From contig CADBDH010000014.1 of assembly GCA_902793405.1 (NCBI GenBank), positions 1 to 61,088 of the forward strand: a stretch of DNA of 61,088 bases, in the 5' to 3' direction. Positions 18,614 to 27,061 of the stretch are shown here, piece by piece. How positions within the stretch are numbered: the stretch's first letter is position 1; every line of letters begins with the position of its first letter. The position numbers were made by a program, and so were the translations under genes. The DNA is from an uncultured Bacteroidales bacterium (GTDB lineage Bacteria; Bacteroidota; Bacteroidia; Bacteroidales; Muribaculaceae). The notes below the pieces were generated by a model. It was not told the DNA's origin, searched no databases, and saw nothing but the letters and a program-made list of their open reading frames with translations.

Positions 18614-19726
18614 ATGATACTCAATACGGCCACCATAGTCAACTATAAGAACATCGCCGAAGCACGGCTGGAGTTCTCGCCCAAGTTGAATTGCCTGATT
18701 GGCAACAACGGGCAGGGCAAGACCAACGTGCTCGACGCCATCTACTACATGAGCATGTGCCGCAGTTTTGCCTCGACGAGCGATAACAGCGCGGTCATTC
18801 GCCACGGCGAACCCTACATGATGCTGCAGGGCAGTTACACCCGCCAGGAAACACCCCTGGAAATCAGCGTCGCCCTGCAGCGCGGCAAGCGCAAGGTCGT
18901 GCGCCGCGACGGCAAGGAGTACCAGCGGCTGAGTCAGCACATCGGCCTGTTACCGGTGGTGATGGTGTCGCCCATGGACTGGGATCTGGTGCGTGGCAGC
19001 GGTGAGGAGCGCCGACGTTTCATGGACCTCATCATCTCACAGAATGACAACGAGTACCTCGACGCCCTCATCCGTTACAACAAGGCCGTAGAGCAGCGCA
19101 ATGCCATGATCAAAAAGGAGATGCGCGACCCGCTCCTCTATGAGACCGTCGAGCAGGAAATGATGCGCCAGGCCACAACCATCCACCAGCGGCGCAGCCA
19201 GTGGGTAGAGCAATTCCTGCCCATCTTCATGCACTACTATCATGCTGTGGCCGGCGAGGAGGAGACCGTGAGCCTGCACTACAAGAGCCACCTCAACGAC
19301 GGCACGATGCAGGAGCACCTGGCCGCAACAAGAGAAAGAGACCTGATACTGGGTTACACCACTCGGGGCATCCACCGCGACGATCTGGAGCTGCTCTTGA
19401 ACGGTTATCCCATGCGCCACACGGGCAGCCAGGGCCAGTGCAAGACCTACACCATCGCCCTGAGGTTTGCCCAGTTCGACTTCCTCAAGGCCAACAACGC
19501 CACCGTGCCCATCCTGTTGCTCGACGACATCTTTGACCGTCTTGATGCCAGCCGTGTTGAGCGCATCGTCGATGTCGTGTCGAGCGACCGCTTCGGCCAA
19601 ATCTTTATTACCGACACCAACCGCGCCCACCTCGACGAAATCGTCGCCCGTCATGGCGGCGGCCACTGCCTGATGCAGGTCGAAAACGGCAATGTCACAA
19701 CGGTGAAAGGAGGTGAACAGTCATGA
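18614..19726 (+). CDS. recF: DNA replication and repair protein RecF
   Basis: A 370-residue SMC-like ATPase. Walker A is GNNGQGKT (30-37), placed at the same distance from Met1 as in other RecF proteins. The signature region includes TGSQGQCKTYTIALRFAQ and Walker B is ILLLDDIFDRLD. RecF binds gapped DNA with RecO and RecR and helps load RecA at stalled forks. It overlaps the DUF721 gene by 4 bases (ATGA), so translation is probably coupled. The chosen ATG sits 4 bases after a -7 box. Confidence 0.95.
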   Translation: MILNTATIVNYKNIAEARLEFSPKLNCLIGNNGQGKTNVLDAIYYMSMCRSFASTSDNSAVIRHGEPYMMLQGSYTRQETPLEISVALQRGKRKVVRRDGKEYQRLSQHIGLLPVVMVSPMDWDLVRGSGEERRRFMDLIISQNDNEYLDALIRYNKAVEQRNAMIKKEMRDPLLYETVEQEMMRQATTIHQRRSQWVEQFLPIFMHYYHAVAGEEETVSLHYKSHLNDGTMQEHLAATRERDLILGYTTRGIHRDDLELLLNGYPMRHTGSQGQCKTYTIALRFAQFDFLKANNATVPILLLDDIFDRLDASRVERIVDVVSSDRFGQIFITDTNRAHLDEIVARHGGGHCLMQVENGNVTTVKGGEQS

Positions 19727-20013
19727 AACGCACCGAGGCCAAAAACGTCGGTCAAATCATCAACGACCTGCTACAGAAGGAGCATCTGGACGTCGCCCTC
19801 GACGAGCACCGTGCCAGTGCCCTGTGGCCTCAAATCGTGGGCGATGGCATCAACCGCTACACCATCTCGCGCAGCGTTCGGAACGGTGTGATGACCGTTC
19901 GCCTGTCATCGGCATCGCTGGCCAATGAGCTGATGCTCATCCGCGCCAGCATCATCCAACGCATCAACGAGGCCCTGGGCCGCGAAATCATACACGAAAT
20001 CATCTTCAAATAA
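19723..20013 (+). CDS. DUF721 (DciA-like) protein
   Basis: A 96-residue DUF721 protein. The core LWPQIVGDGINRYT and the later LSSASLANELMLIRASIIQRINE match the family pattern of a small KH-like fold. DciA, the best-known member, loads the replicative helicase in bacteria lacking DnaC. Bacteroidetes proteins of this size beside recF are usually only annotated as DUF721. The 4-base overlap with recF supports a replication role, but helicase loading by this protein is inference. Confidence 0.85.
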   Translation: MKRTEAKNVGQIINDLLQKEHLDVALDEHRASALWPQIVGDGINRYTISRSVRNGVMTVRLSSASLANELMLIRASIIQRINEALGREIIHEIIFK

Positions 20014-20018
20014 TAACA

Positions 20019-20459
20019 ATGAATCACGCTATCGAATCTCCATATCCCTTCAAGTGTTCAACACCCATGCAACTGCGTTTCAACGACGTGGACGCGCTTG
20101 GCCACGTCAACAACTCGGTCTATTTCCAGTTCTTTGACCTGGGCAAGACGCATTATTTCAAAGGATTGAAAGTACAGGCCGACATCGATTGGCGCCGTCC
20201 CACGGTCATCATCGCCAACGTGAACTGCAGTTTCCTCAAGCCCACGCTGTTCAACGAGCCCGTCGAGGTGCTCACCCAGTGCCTGCGCTTGGGCAACAAG
20301 AGCCTGACGCTGTTGCAGCATGTGGTCAACAGCGACACCCGCGAGGTGAAAGCCACCTGTGCCACCGTAATGGTCAACATGGCTCCCGAGACCAACCAGC
20401 CCAGCCCGATACCCCAGGTGTGGCGCGACGCCATCGTCGCCTTTGAGGGCCACGATTAA
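20019..20459 (+). CDS. Acyl-CoA thioesterase (hotdog fold, YbgC-like)
   Basis: A 146-residue single-hotdog thioesterase. The 4HBT signature RFNDVDALGHVNNSVYFQFF carries the catalytic Asp (second D of NDVD) and the HVNN helix start. Such enzymes hydrolyse acyl-CoA or acyl-ACP thioesters in the cytoplasm. It begins 5 bases after the DUF721 gene and completes a three-gene operon with recF. Chain-length preference cannot be read. Confidence 0.88.
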   Translation: MNHAIESPYPFKCSTPMQLRFNDVDALGHVNNSVYFQFFDLGKTHYFKGLKVQADIDWRRPTVIIANVNCSFLKPTLFNEPVEVLTQCLRLGNKSLTLLQHVVNSDTREVKATCATVMVNMAPETNQPSPIPQVWRDAIVAFEGHD

Positions 20460-20478
20460 AAGGAATAGGAACAAAAAC

Positions 20479-20502
20479 GACTAAAAACTAAGGACTAAAG
20501 AC
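20479..20502 (+). repeat. Heptamer array between convergent genes
   Basis: About three 7-base units of the ACTAAAA or ACTAAGG type lie between the thioesterase gene and the convergent DUF3667 gene. The array runs over the stop codon and last codons of the DUF3667 gene. Confidence 0.6.
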
Positions 20503-21457
20503 TCTTCCTCGCCTTGCGTGTGGCTATGAGATTGATTACCCAACCTACGGCCATAATCATAACAGCCAATAACAGCAAGCCACCTATCGACATGATTTTC
20601 ATTTGCAGCATCTCATCAGCTGAGATTTGCTTGTTGAGAGGGGCAAGAGCATCAATACCGAAGAATGCGAAAATCAACCCAAACTCGATTAAGACGATGG
20701 GCAGTAAGACGAACGCCTCACGCCAAAGGGTACCCCAAAATCCATAACCGAAAAGCTGCATATAACCGACAATGTAATAGAACATTGTGAATAGGGCTAT
20801 GACGACATTATAGGCAATGAGATTTACCAGCACCAAATATATCAAGAAGAAATTCAGCACCACCATCAGCACCGAGAAGAGGACTTGAATGAAAAAGCCC
20901 TCGGGCAGACTGTGACGGGTATTGCGCGGCGCATACCGGAACATGACCCACGTCGGGATAATGGCAAGGACCGACATCCCCAACATCGCCCAACTGAAAT
21001 GGCTCTCATACCAATTGTAATAATTACTCAGCAGCTGACGGCTTCCCTCATCGATGTCATGCAGCTGAATACCAAAAACTTTGGGGAAAAGCCAATAGAT
21101 GATAAGTGAATAAATCACGGTGACAATAAACAGCATTTTTACCGGTGGGAAACTCACCTGGCGCTTGCCGCTGATATAGTCACTGATGAAATAACCGGGG
21201 CGCATCAGCAGCTGCCAGATACTGTATATCAGCGAACGTGTTCCCAAACCCCAAATGTCCATGATGCCGTTGCGCACGCTTCTCCAGTTGATGCGGCCCA
21301 TGTCGGCCTTTTGTGAACAGCGGGGACAGAAGTTGCCCGAGAACATCAGTCCGCAGTTATTGCAGTAGTGTACGTCGTCACAGTCGGCATATTTCATCGG
21401 CTGTCGTTGCCACTGCTTGAATTGCTGGTATTTCTCTTTTATCTCTTGCCAATTCAT
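20495..21457 (-). CDS. DUF3667 membrane protein
   Basis: A 320-residue protein with an N-terminal zinc-ribbon-like motif (YCNNCGLMFSGNFCPRCSQ, four cysteines near residues 27-45), a conserved linker (GRINWRSV, then PGYFISDYISGKRQVSFPPVKMLF), and about five membrane helices. This is the DUF3667 arrangement, widespread in Bacteroidetes and of unknown function. Its terminal codons coincide with a heptamer repeat. It is transcribed alone from a probable promoter at 21504. Confidence 0.85.
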   Translation of the reverse strand: MNWQEIKEKYQQFKQWQRQPMKYADCDDVHYCNNCGLMFSGNFCPRCSQKADMGRINWRSVRNGIMDIWGLGTRSLIYSIWQLLMRPGYFISDYISGKRQVSFPPVKMLFIVTVIYSLIIYWLFPKVFGIQLHDIDEGSRQLLSNYYNWYESHFSWAMLGMSVLAIIPTWVMFRYAPRNTRHSLPEGFFIQVLFSVLMVVLNFFLIYLVLVNLIAYNVVIALFTMFYYIVGYMQLFGYGFWGTLWREAFVLLPIVLIEFGLIFAFFGIDALAPLNKQISADEMLQMKIMSIGGLLLLAVMIMAVGWVINLIATRKARKSL

Positions 21458-21503
21458 CTTTCAATTTCACCCTAATTACAGGTTCATAGTGATTTGTAAC
21501 CCG

Positions 21504-21511
21504 CAAATGTA
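21504..21511 (-). promoter_or_regulatory. -7 box of the DUF3667 gene
   Basis: Minus-strand TACATTTG, 47 bases before the ATG at 21457. No -33 element at the usual spacing was seen. Confidence 0.4.
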
Positions 21512-21558
21512 CATCATTTTATCCACATATCGGTAAGAGCAGGCCAAAAACTGAAAAC

Positions 21559-21625
21559 GCCTGTTGTGGCTTGCATGCAACGTCTAAACCACAATCAGGC
21601 GGCCCCATGAGATGAGGCCGCCTGA
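21559..21625 (-). terminator. Two overlapping, mutually exclusive hairpins
   Basis: Stem A pairs 21595-21604 with 21616-21625 (10 bp perfect). Stem B pairs 21558-21569 with 21589-21601 (12 bp, one bulged base) and is followed on the minus strand by TTTT. They share 21595-21601, so only one can form. They follow the minus-strand gene ending at 21654. Confidence 0.6.
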
Positions 21626-21653
21626 CTAGTTGTTTGGAATCAGATTGACTACT

Positions 21654-22817
21654 TTACTTCATCACCTTGACAGCGCTGGTGGTGCCGTCGGTATAGGTAG
21701 TCACCTGGATGGTCATGCCACTGGGCTGAGCTACTTCCTGGCCAGCCATGTTGAAGTAGCGCATGCCGGCAACACTCTTGCCCGCATTCAGCTCATTCAC
21801 GCTGGTGGGCTTGTCAAACACCTCAAGATAAACGATGTCGGAAGCATTCTTCACACCGTCAACCGTGTAGTACACCTGCATGCCGATGCGCCAGGTGAAG
21901 AAGGGATCATAGCCTTCGGCGTTGGTGCGGTAGAAGTAAATGCTCTCGGGCGAGAAGTTGTAGCTGTACTGGCCATAGGGCACCTCGGTCACCTCTTCGC
22001 CGTTGAAGTCCCAATAGTAATTCTCGGCATCGAAGGTGAAGATCTGGTCATAGTCGGTGAATACACTGTAGGTGAGCGAACCCTGCTCTACATCCAGCGG
22101 GTTGCCATCAACATCAACGGGATTGATTCTGAACTCAAGACGGTTATAGCCGGCCTGATTGCCATTATCGCGCCAGCTGATGATCTCGGGATTGGCGGGA
22201 ACGGCAGGCTTGGGAGCGGGAATCTGGGTGAGAACGGTGTTCCACTCGATCGTCTGTACCCATGCATGGTTATCGGCCCAAATAGCGCTCAGACCCGTTG
22301 CTGCAAACTCACCGAGGTCCTCGGCAGTGAGTTCATCGGCACCCGCCGAGCCTTCCAGACGGATGGTCTCGCCGTCGATGGTAAACACGGCAGCCTCGAC
22401 ACTCTCGTCGGGCGTGTAATTCACCTCCAACTCATAGGTGTCCCAATTGATAGTAGCCTCGCTGGTGCTACCCCACGACAGGATCACGTCGATATCATAG
22501 TAGGGGCTGTGATAGAGCACCTGGCCCATGGGGATGGTGATGGTCGTGCCATCCTCGCTCAAGGTTCCCTCAACCCAGGTGTCATAGGCCATGGCCATCA
22601 AGGGATTCTTCATGTACACTTTGCCATCCTCGGCAAACACGATGCTTACCTTGCCCTCCTGATAGGCAACATAGAAACCGGCCTCATAGTCATTGACCAC
22701 GCAGCATCCCTCACGGTTGTAGTTCTTGAGGATACCGGCGGGTTGCTCGGTAATGACATCGGCAAATGCAGTGGCAAACATGGCCAACACAGCGACAAGT
22801 AACGTAATTCTCTTCAT
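21654..22817 (-). CDS. Secreted protein with type IX-like C-terminal tail
   Basis: A 387-residue protein with a Sec signal (1-20, AMFATAFAD). Residues about 40-110 hold a module (VSIVFAEDGKVYMKNP, then WVEGTLSEDGTTITIPMGQ) that recurs in the protein at 27940. The last 50 residues (MRYFNMAGQEVAQPSG, then GTTSAVKVMK) resemble the short C-terminal domains sorted by the type IX secretion system or used for surface attachment. No catalytic motif is visible. It is probably a surface protein of unknown function, with its own promoter at 22888-22919 and terminator. Confidence 0.75.
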   Translation of the reverse strand: MKRITLLVAVLAMFATAFADVITEQPAGILKNYNREGCCVVNDYEAGFYVAYQEGKVSIVFAEDGKVYMKNPLMAMAYDTWVEGTLSEDGTTITIPMGQVLYHSPYYDIDVILSWGSTSEATINWDTYELEVNYTPDESVEAAVFTIDGETIRLEGSAGADELTAEDLGEFAATGLSAIWADNHAWVQTIEWNTVLTQIPAPKPAVPANPEIISWRDNGNQAGYNRLEFRINPVDVDGNPLDVEQGSLTYSVFTDYDQIFTFDAENYYWDFNGEEVTEVPYGQYSYNFSPESIYFYRTNAEGYDPFFTWRIGMQVYYTVDGVKNASDIVYLEVFDKPTSVNELNAGKSVAGMRYFNMAGQEVAQPSGMTIQVTTYTDGTTSAVKVMK

Positions 22818-22887
22818 AAATTCGTCAAAAATTAAATGGTTAATATAGTAGTAATTAAGTTAAAAAAATGCCCAAAATTGATTATGG

Positions 22888-22919
22888 CAAAGGTATATCA
22901 AAAACTTTGTTTCGACAAA
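22888..22919 (-). promoter_or_regulatory. Promoter of the secreted protein gene
   Basis: Minus-strand TACCTTTG (22888-22895) and TTTG (22916-22919), 20 bases apart, about 70 bases before the ATG at 22817. Confidence 0.65.
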
Positions 22920-23067
22920 ATAATATCGCCATTTTTCTGCAAAAAAAATGATGCAAAATCTCCATTTCTCATCCTTCTTGCAGCCGCTGTTGCAATTCTT
23001 TCTACATTGTTTGCGATGCGACTCAAAAAACAGGAAAGCGAAACCCCGAAAAGTGAAAACTTTATAC

Positions 23068-23075
23068 TACCTTTG
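23068..23075 (+). promoter_or_regulatory. -7 box of the SIS-PfkB-GDPD-ribH operon
   Basis: TACCTTTG lies 27 bases before the ATG at 23103 and is followed by GCATGTTCAAAAC, much like the bases after the mutS -7 box. Confidence 0.5.
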
Positions 23076-23102
23076 CATGTTCAAAACTATAGACACCACA
23101 TT

Positions 23103-23711
23103 ATGGACGTAAAACAATCAATGCAAGAAATTCTGGAGGCCGAGAGCAAGGCCGTCCTTAACATACCCATTACCGATGCTTATGAAGAGGCTGTGAACCT
23201 CATTGTCGAGCAAGTGAAGCACGAGGGAGGCAAGCTGGTCACCTCGGGCATGGGCAAGTGCGGCCAAATCGCCGATAACATCGCCACCACCTTCTCCTCG
23301 ACGGGAATTCCCGCCATCTTCCTGCACCCCAGCGAGGCTCAACACGGCGACCTGGGCGTGGTACAACCCCACGACGTGCTGTTGCTGCTGTCCAACTCGG
23401 GCCGCACCAACGAAATCTGTGCCCTTGTGTCGCTGGCCCACAACCTGTATCCCCAGCTCAAGATTGTGGTCATCACTGGTAACAAGGACAGCGAGCTGGC
23501 CCACCTGGCCGACATCTGCCTGTGGACCGGCAACACCCAGGAGGTCTGCCCCCTCGGGCTCACCCCCACCACCTCGACTACGGTAATGACCGTCATTGGC
23601 GACGTGCTGGTGGTCAACACCATGCGTGCCACCGGCTTCACCCGCGAGGACTACGCCCTGCGCCACCACGGCGGCTACTTGGGCAGCGTTGCCAAGGGCA
23701 CCAAATATTGA
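23103..23711 (+). CDS. SIS-domain sugar-phosphate isomerase
   Basis: A 202-residue protein of the KpsF/GutQ group. SIS motifs include VTSGMGKCGQIADNIATTFSS, HPSEAQHGDLGVV, LLLLSNSGRTNEI and the TTSTTVMTVIGDVL segment. KpsF and GutQ convert ribulose-5-phosphate to arabinose-5-phosphate for Kdo synthesis and normally carry two CBS domains after the SIS domain. Here the protein ends after the SIS domain (RHHGGYLGSVAKGTKY). The reading frame opens at 22836, but those residues overlap promoter DNA, so I start at MDVKQSMQEI. It leads an operon with the PfkB-like gene 28 bases on. Confidence 0.8.
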   Translation: MDVKQSMQEILEAESKAVLNIPITDAYEEAVNLIVEQVKHEGGKLVTSGMGKCGQIADNIATTFSSTGIPAIFLHPSEAQHGDLGVVQPHDVLLLLSNSGRTNEICALVSLAHNLYPQLKIVVITGNKDSELAHLADICLWTGNTQEVCPLGLTPTTSTTVMTVIGDVLVVNTMRATGFTREDYALRHHGGYLGSVAKGTKY

Positions 23712-23739
23712 ACCATCCAAACATCCTTCATCAACCCGA

Positions 23740-24672
23740 ATGAGAAAAATCATAGCCATCGGCGAATCGGTGCTCGACACCGTCTATAGCGGCAACCAGC
23801 CCACCCGTTCGTTTGTGGGCGGACGCATCGCCAATGCCGCGGCCATCCTGGGCACCATGGGACTGCCCGTCACCATGGTGAGCGAGTGCTGTGCCGACCG
23901 CGTGGGCGACATCATCATCGACTACCTCACGCGCCACCGCGTCGACGTCACGTCCATCGACCGCTACACATCGGGCGCCACGGCCATGTCCATCATCTTC
24001 AACGATGGCGGCAAGGGAACCCCGGTCAACTACGGCGTCTACCCCGAGGAACGTTTCGACGTGGTGTGGCCCCGCATCGACGAGGACGACATCCTGCTCT
24101 TCGGGTCGCTGTATGCCATTACCGAGCCGCAGCGCAAAGCCTTGTTCGAACTGGTCAACTATGCCGTCGATCGCAGGGCCGTCATCCTGTATCTGCCCGG
24201 TTTCCAACACGGCATCAATTTCCACATTGCCCATGTCATGCCCGCCATTCTCGAGAATCTGGAGGTGAGCGACCTGGTCATTGCCCACGAGCGTGACCTG
24301 CGCGACGTGTTCCCCGGCGAGACCGCCCAGCAGGACTATACCAACCACGTCGAGTTCTACTGCAACAACTATCTGCACATCCATCCCGACCTGTCGGTGA
24401 CGCGTTTTGACAAGGGCGGCAAGGCACTGTCCCACCCCGCCATCGGCATGGCCACCCGCCACATGCTGGGCTGGCAGGCAGGATTCACCGCAGGCGTCAT
24501 CTACGGACTCTTGAAGAACGAGGTGACCCTAAACAATATCCAACAGCTGCCCCGCGCCGCATGGATTGATATCGTCACCGGCGCCCAGGCCATCGCATCG
24601 GCCTGTGCCAACCCCGATAACTGCATTGACGAGGCTCTTGCAGCCCGCTATGCCGCAGAGTTAAAATATTGA
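23740..24672 (+). CDS. PfkB-family protein, probably catalytically degenerate
   Basis: A 310-residue ribokinase-fold protein. The N terminus (KIIAIGESVLDTVY, then SFVGGRIANAAAILG) fits PfkB sugar kinases. The signature that normally reads DTTGAGDxFxAG is here HMLGWQAGFTAG, so the catalytic Asp aligns with Ala. The DPNxR-type segment reads LPGFQ. These changes suggest loss of kinase activity, while the fold and the C-terminal helix GVIYGLLKNEV are kept. The ATG at 23740 begins the conserved first strand. The neighbours are an SIS isomerase and a TPR-GDPD fusion. It could be a regulatory pseudokinase or an enzyme with altered chemistry. Confidence 0.8.
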   Translation: MRKIIAIGESVLDTVYSGNQPTRSFVGGRIANAAAILGTMGLPVTMVSECCADRVGDIIIDYLTRHRVDVTSIDRYTSGATAMSIIFNDGGKGTPVNYGVYPEERFDVVWPRIDEDDILLFGSLYAITEPQRKALFELVNYAVDRRAVILYLPGFQHGINFHIAHVMPAILENLEVSDLVIAHERDLRDVFPGETAQQDYTNHVEFYCNNYLHIHPDLSVTRFDKGGKALSHPAIGMATRHMLGWQAGFTAGVIYGLLKNEVTLNNIQQLPRAAWIDIVTGAQAIASACANPDNCIDEALAARYAAELKY

Positions 24673-24706
24673 GTTTAGCCACCACCCGAAACCGATAACC
24701 CGCTAG

Positions 24707-26488
24707 ATGAACCCCCTGCCCGTTACCGTCGCCCTGCCGCATTTCAAGAATGACATGACCATTGCCCGCGCTCAGATGGCCGTGAGTCAATCCATGCCGT
24801 CCAGCAAGGGGCTGGATCCGGCCATTGTCACCGAGATGCAGATATGCTATGCCGAGTACCTCATCGCCAACAAGCGCGACCTGGAGGCCGAGCAGGTGAT
24901 TGAGGAATTCATCTATGACGACGAGCGCATGATTGAGCTGCCCGAACTGTATGCCGCATGGCTGTGGCTGGCCCGCATGGCATTGCTCATCGACGGGGGC
25001 AACCCCTCGTTGTCGCTGGGTGCTGCCGAGAATGCCCTTCTCGTGCTCTCCAACCACCAGGGCAAGAAAACCGAGGACTTCAACGCCATCGTGGCATCAC
25101 TGCTCTATAATCTGGCCCTTGCCCATCACGACATGGGCGACAACAGTCGCGCCGCCAAGGAACTGACCAAGGCCCAGCAGCTGCTCGAGCGCCTTGCCAA
25201 GCGCAACGAGTCACGCTTTAACGCCCTGCTGCTCATGGCCGTCGAAGCCTCGACCGAAGTCATCAAGTCCAAGACCAAACAGATGAACGTCCTGGCCCAC
25301 TACCAGAGTGCCAGCGAACTCTTCATGAGCGAACTGGACAGCGGCGACGCCAACGAGACGCGCACAGCCATGTCCAACCTGGTCGATACCCTGGGCAAGG
25401 AGGGCGACATCATGCTCGAGATGGGCAACAGCCGCAATGCCGTCAAGTACTACACCAAGGCCCTGCGCTACCAGAAGAAACTAGGCGAGAAGATGGGTCA
25501 TCGCGAACTGGTGCTGTCCATCGGCCTGGCCAAGGCCCTGATGCGCCTGATCAACCGCCGCGCTGCTGCCGAGCAACTGTTGCGTTCCCTGCTGCCACTG
25601 GCCCAGCGACTCGATGCCACTGCCGAGGCCAACGAGATACAGGAACTACTCAACAACAAAAATAAAAACGTGAACATTATGACACTGCTCAAGAGTATCT
25701 TCACTGCCGCGCTCATCATCGTGGGTACACTCGGCATGAATGCCCAGCTCATCGTGGGCCACCGCGGCTCGCAATGGGGTGTGGAAAATACCCGAGCCGC
25801 ATTCATCAACGGCGCTAACGCCGGAGCATGGGGACTGGAATGTGATATCCGCGTCACCGCCGACGGCACCTTTGTCGTGAGCCACGACGCCAGCTACAAG
25901 CGTCTGGGAGGTCCTGAGACCCAGATTGCCGATATGACCACCGAGGCCGTGCTCTCGACCCGTCTCACCAGCAAGCGCCACGGCGTCACCTATGCCGGCA
26001 CGCCGTGTACCCTGGGCGAGTTCCTCGACATCTGCAAGGAATACAACGTGGTGCCCGTCATCGAGGTCAAGGTGTGCACCAACATCCACAGCAATACCAA
26101 GGCCGAGAACGAGCCCGTGTTTGACGGCATCCCCGCCCTGATCAACCTCATTGACCAGAAAGGGATGAGCGACAAGGCCGTCATCATCTCGTTCATGCCC
26201 GGTGTGGTAGAGTTCATCCACCGCCACTATCCCGACATCACCGTTCAGGTGCTGGCCGGCGACGAGGACGGACCCATCATGGATTGGGTGGAATGGTGCA
26301 AGCAGTACAAGATGGACCTGGACGTCGTTCACACCATCGTCACCAAGGAGGCCGTTGACGCCATGCACGCCGCAGGTCTCAAGGTCAACGTGTGGACCGT
26401 GGACAAGGTCGAGGATTTTGAGCGCGTCAAGGCCATGGGTGTGGACTTCATCACCACCAACGCCCGTTTCCCGCAAGAACTTAAATAA
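24707..26488 (+). CDS. TPR protein fused to glycerophosphodiester phosphodiesterase
   Basis: A 593-residue reading frame. Residues 1-315 are helical repeats of TPR type (YNLALAHHDMGDNSRAAKELTKA, AVKYYTKALRYQKKLGEK shortened here) with no signal peptide. Residues 325-347 form a clear Sec signal (MTLLKSIFTAALIIVGTLG, then MNAQ), followed by a GDPD domain: GHRGSQWGVENT, LECDIRVTADGTFVVSHD, a late NVWTVDKVEDF and ITTNARFPQEL. GDPD cleaves glycerophosphodiesters to glycerol-3-phosphate and an alcohol. A signal peptide in mid-protein is odd: the GDPD may be made separately from the ATG at 25679, and an A-tract just before it is one base short of giving a stop. Recent fusion or an assembly error are both possible. 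Confidence 0.8.
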   Translation: MNPLPVTVALPHFKNDMTIARAQMAVSQSMPSSKGLDPAIVTEMQICYAEYLIANKRDLEAEQVIEEFIYDDERMIELPELYAAWLWLARMALLIDGGNPSLSLGAAENALLVLSNHQGKKTEDFNAIVASLLYNLALAHHDMGDNSRAAKELTKAQQLLERLAKRNESRFNALLLMAVEASTEVIKSKTKQMNVLAHYQSASELFMSELDSGDANETRTAMSNLVDTLGKEGDIMLEMGNSRNAVKYYTKALRYQKKLGEKMGHRELVLSIGLAKALMRLINRRAAAEQLLRSLLPLAQRLDATAEANEIQELLNNKNKNVNIMTLLKSIFTAALIIVGTLGMNAQLIVGHRGSQWGVENTRAAFINGANAGAWGLECDIRVTADGTFVVSHDASYKRLGGPETQIADMTTEAVLSTRLTSKRHGVTYAGTPCTLGEFLDICKEYNVVPVIEVKVCTNIHSNTKAENEPVFDGIPALINLIDQKGMSDKAVIISFMPGVVEFIHRHYPDITVQVLAGDEDGPIMDWVEWCKQYKMDLDVVHTIVTKEAVDAMHAAGLKVNVWTVDKVEDFERVKAMGVDFITTNARFPQELK

Positions 26489-26523
26489 AACTGTATTCGA
26501 CCTCTCCCCTTTTATCACATCTC

Positions 26524-27021
26524 ATGTCAACGGAATTAAAAAGACAAGAGGGCGCCAGCGCCCTCCATACTCTCCCCCACGTCGACGGTCTCACAGTGGG
26601 TATCGTTTGTGCCGAATGGAATGACCAGATTACGGGTGCCCTGCTCCAGGGCGCGCTCGACCTGTTCGCCCAAGAAGGATATCCCAGCGAGAACATCACT
26701 GTCGCCCATGTGCCGGGCACCGTGGAACTGACCTTCGGGGCTGCCCAGATGGCCCGCAGCGGACGCTATGATGCCGTCATCATGATTGGTTGCGTGATTC
26801 GCGGCGGCACGCCGCACTTCGACTATGTGTGCGACAGTGCCACACAGGGTTGCGCCTACCTGAATGCCACACAACAGGTACCCATCATCTTCTGCGTGCT
26901 CACTACCGATGACCTGCAACAAGCACTCGACCGCGCCGGTGGAGCCTTGTGCAACAAGGGGACCGAGGCGGCCGAGGCAGCCATCAAGATGGCGCATTTC
27001 GCGCGCACCTTTGGCCACTGA
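26524..27021 (+). CDS. ribH: 6,7-dimethyl-8-ribityllumazine synthase
   Basis: A 165-residue lumazine synthase, which condenses the ribityl pyrimidine with dihydroxybutanone phosphate in riboflavin synthesis. Motifs are VCAEWNDQIT, VPGTVELTFGAAQMA (substrate binding), and the catalytic His98 in GGTPHFDYVC, where most members have GET. The N-terminal 20 residues are a short extension. It is 35 bases after the GDPD stop and is probably co-transcribed, though no other riboflavin genes are nearby. It normally forms 60-mers or pentamers in the cytoplasm. Confidence 0.95.
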   Translation: MSTELKRQEGASALHTLPHVDGLTVGIVCAEWNDQITGALLQGALDLFAQEGYPSENITVAHVPGTVELTFGAAQMARSGRYDAVIMIGCVIRGGTPHFDYVCDSATQGCAYLNATQQVPIIFCVLTTDDLQQALDRAGGALCNKGTEAAEAAIKMAHFARTFGH

Positions 27022-27061
27022 TATCAATCAGATATTGTGAACTAATTCCAGGTCTTGTGAC

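Noticed and set aside
21630-22802. 390-codon plus-strand frame over the secreted protein gene
   Set aside because: The minus strand has a signal peptide, promoter, terminator and a module shared with another protein; the plus strand has none.
22836-23711. 291-residue version of the SIS protein
   Set aside because: The extra 89 residues cover promoter DNA and have no SIS-family similarity.
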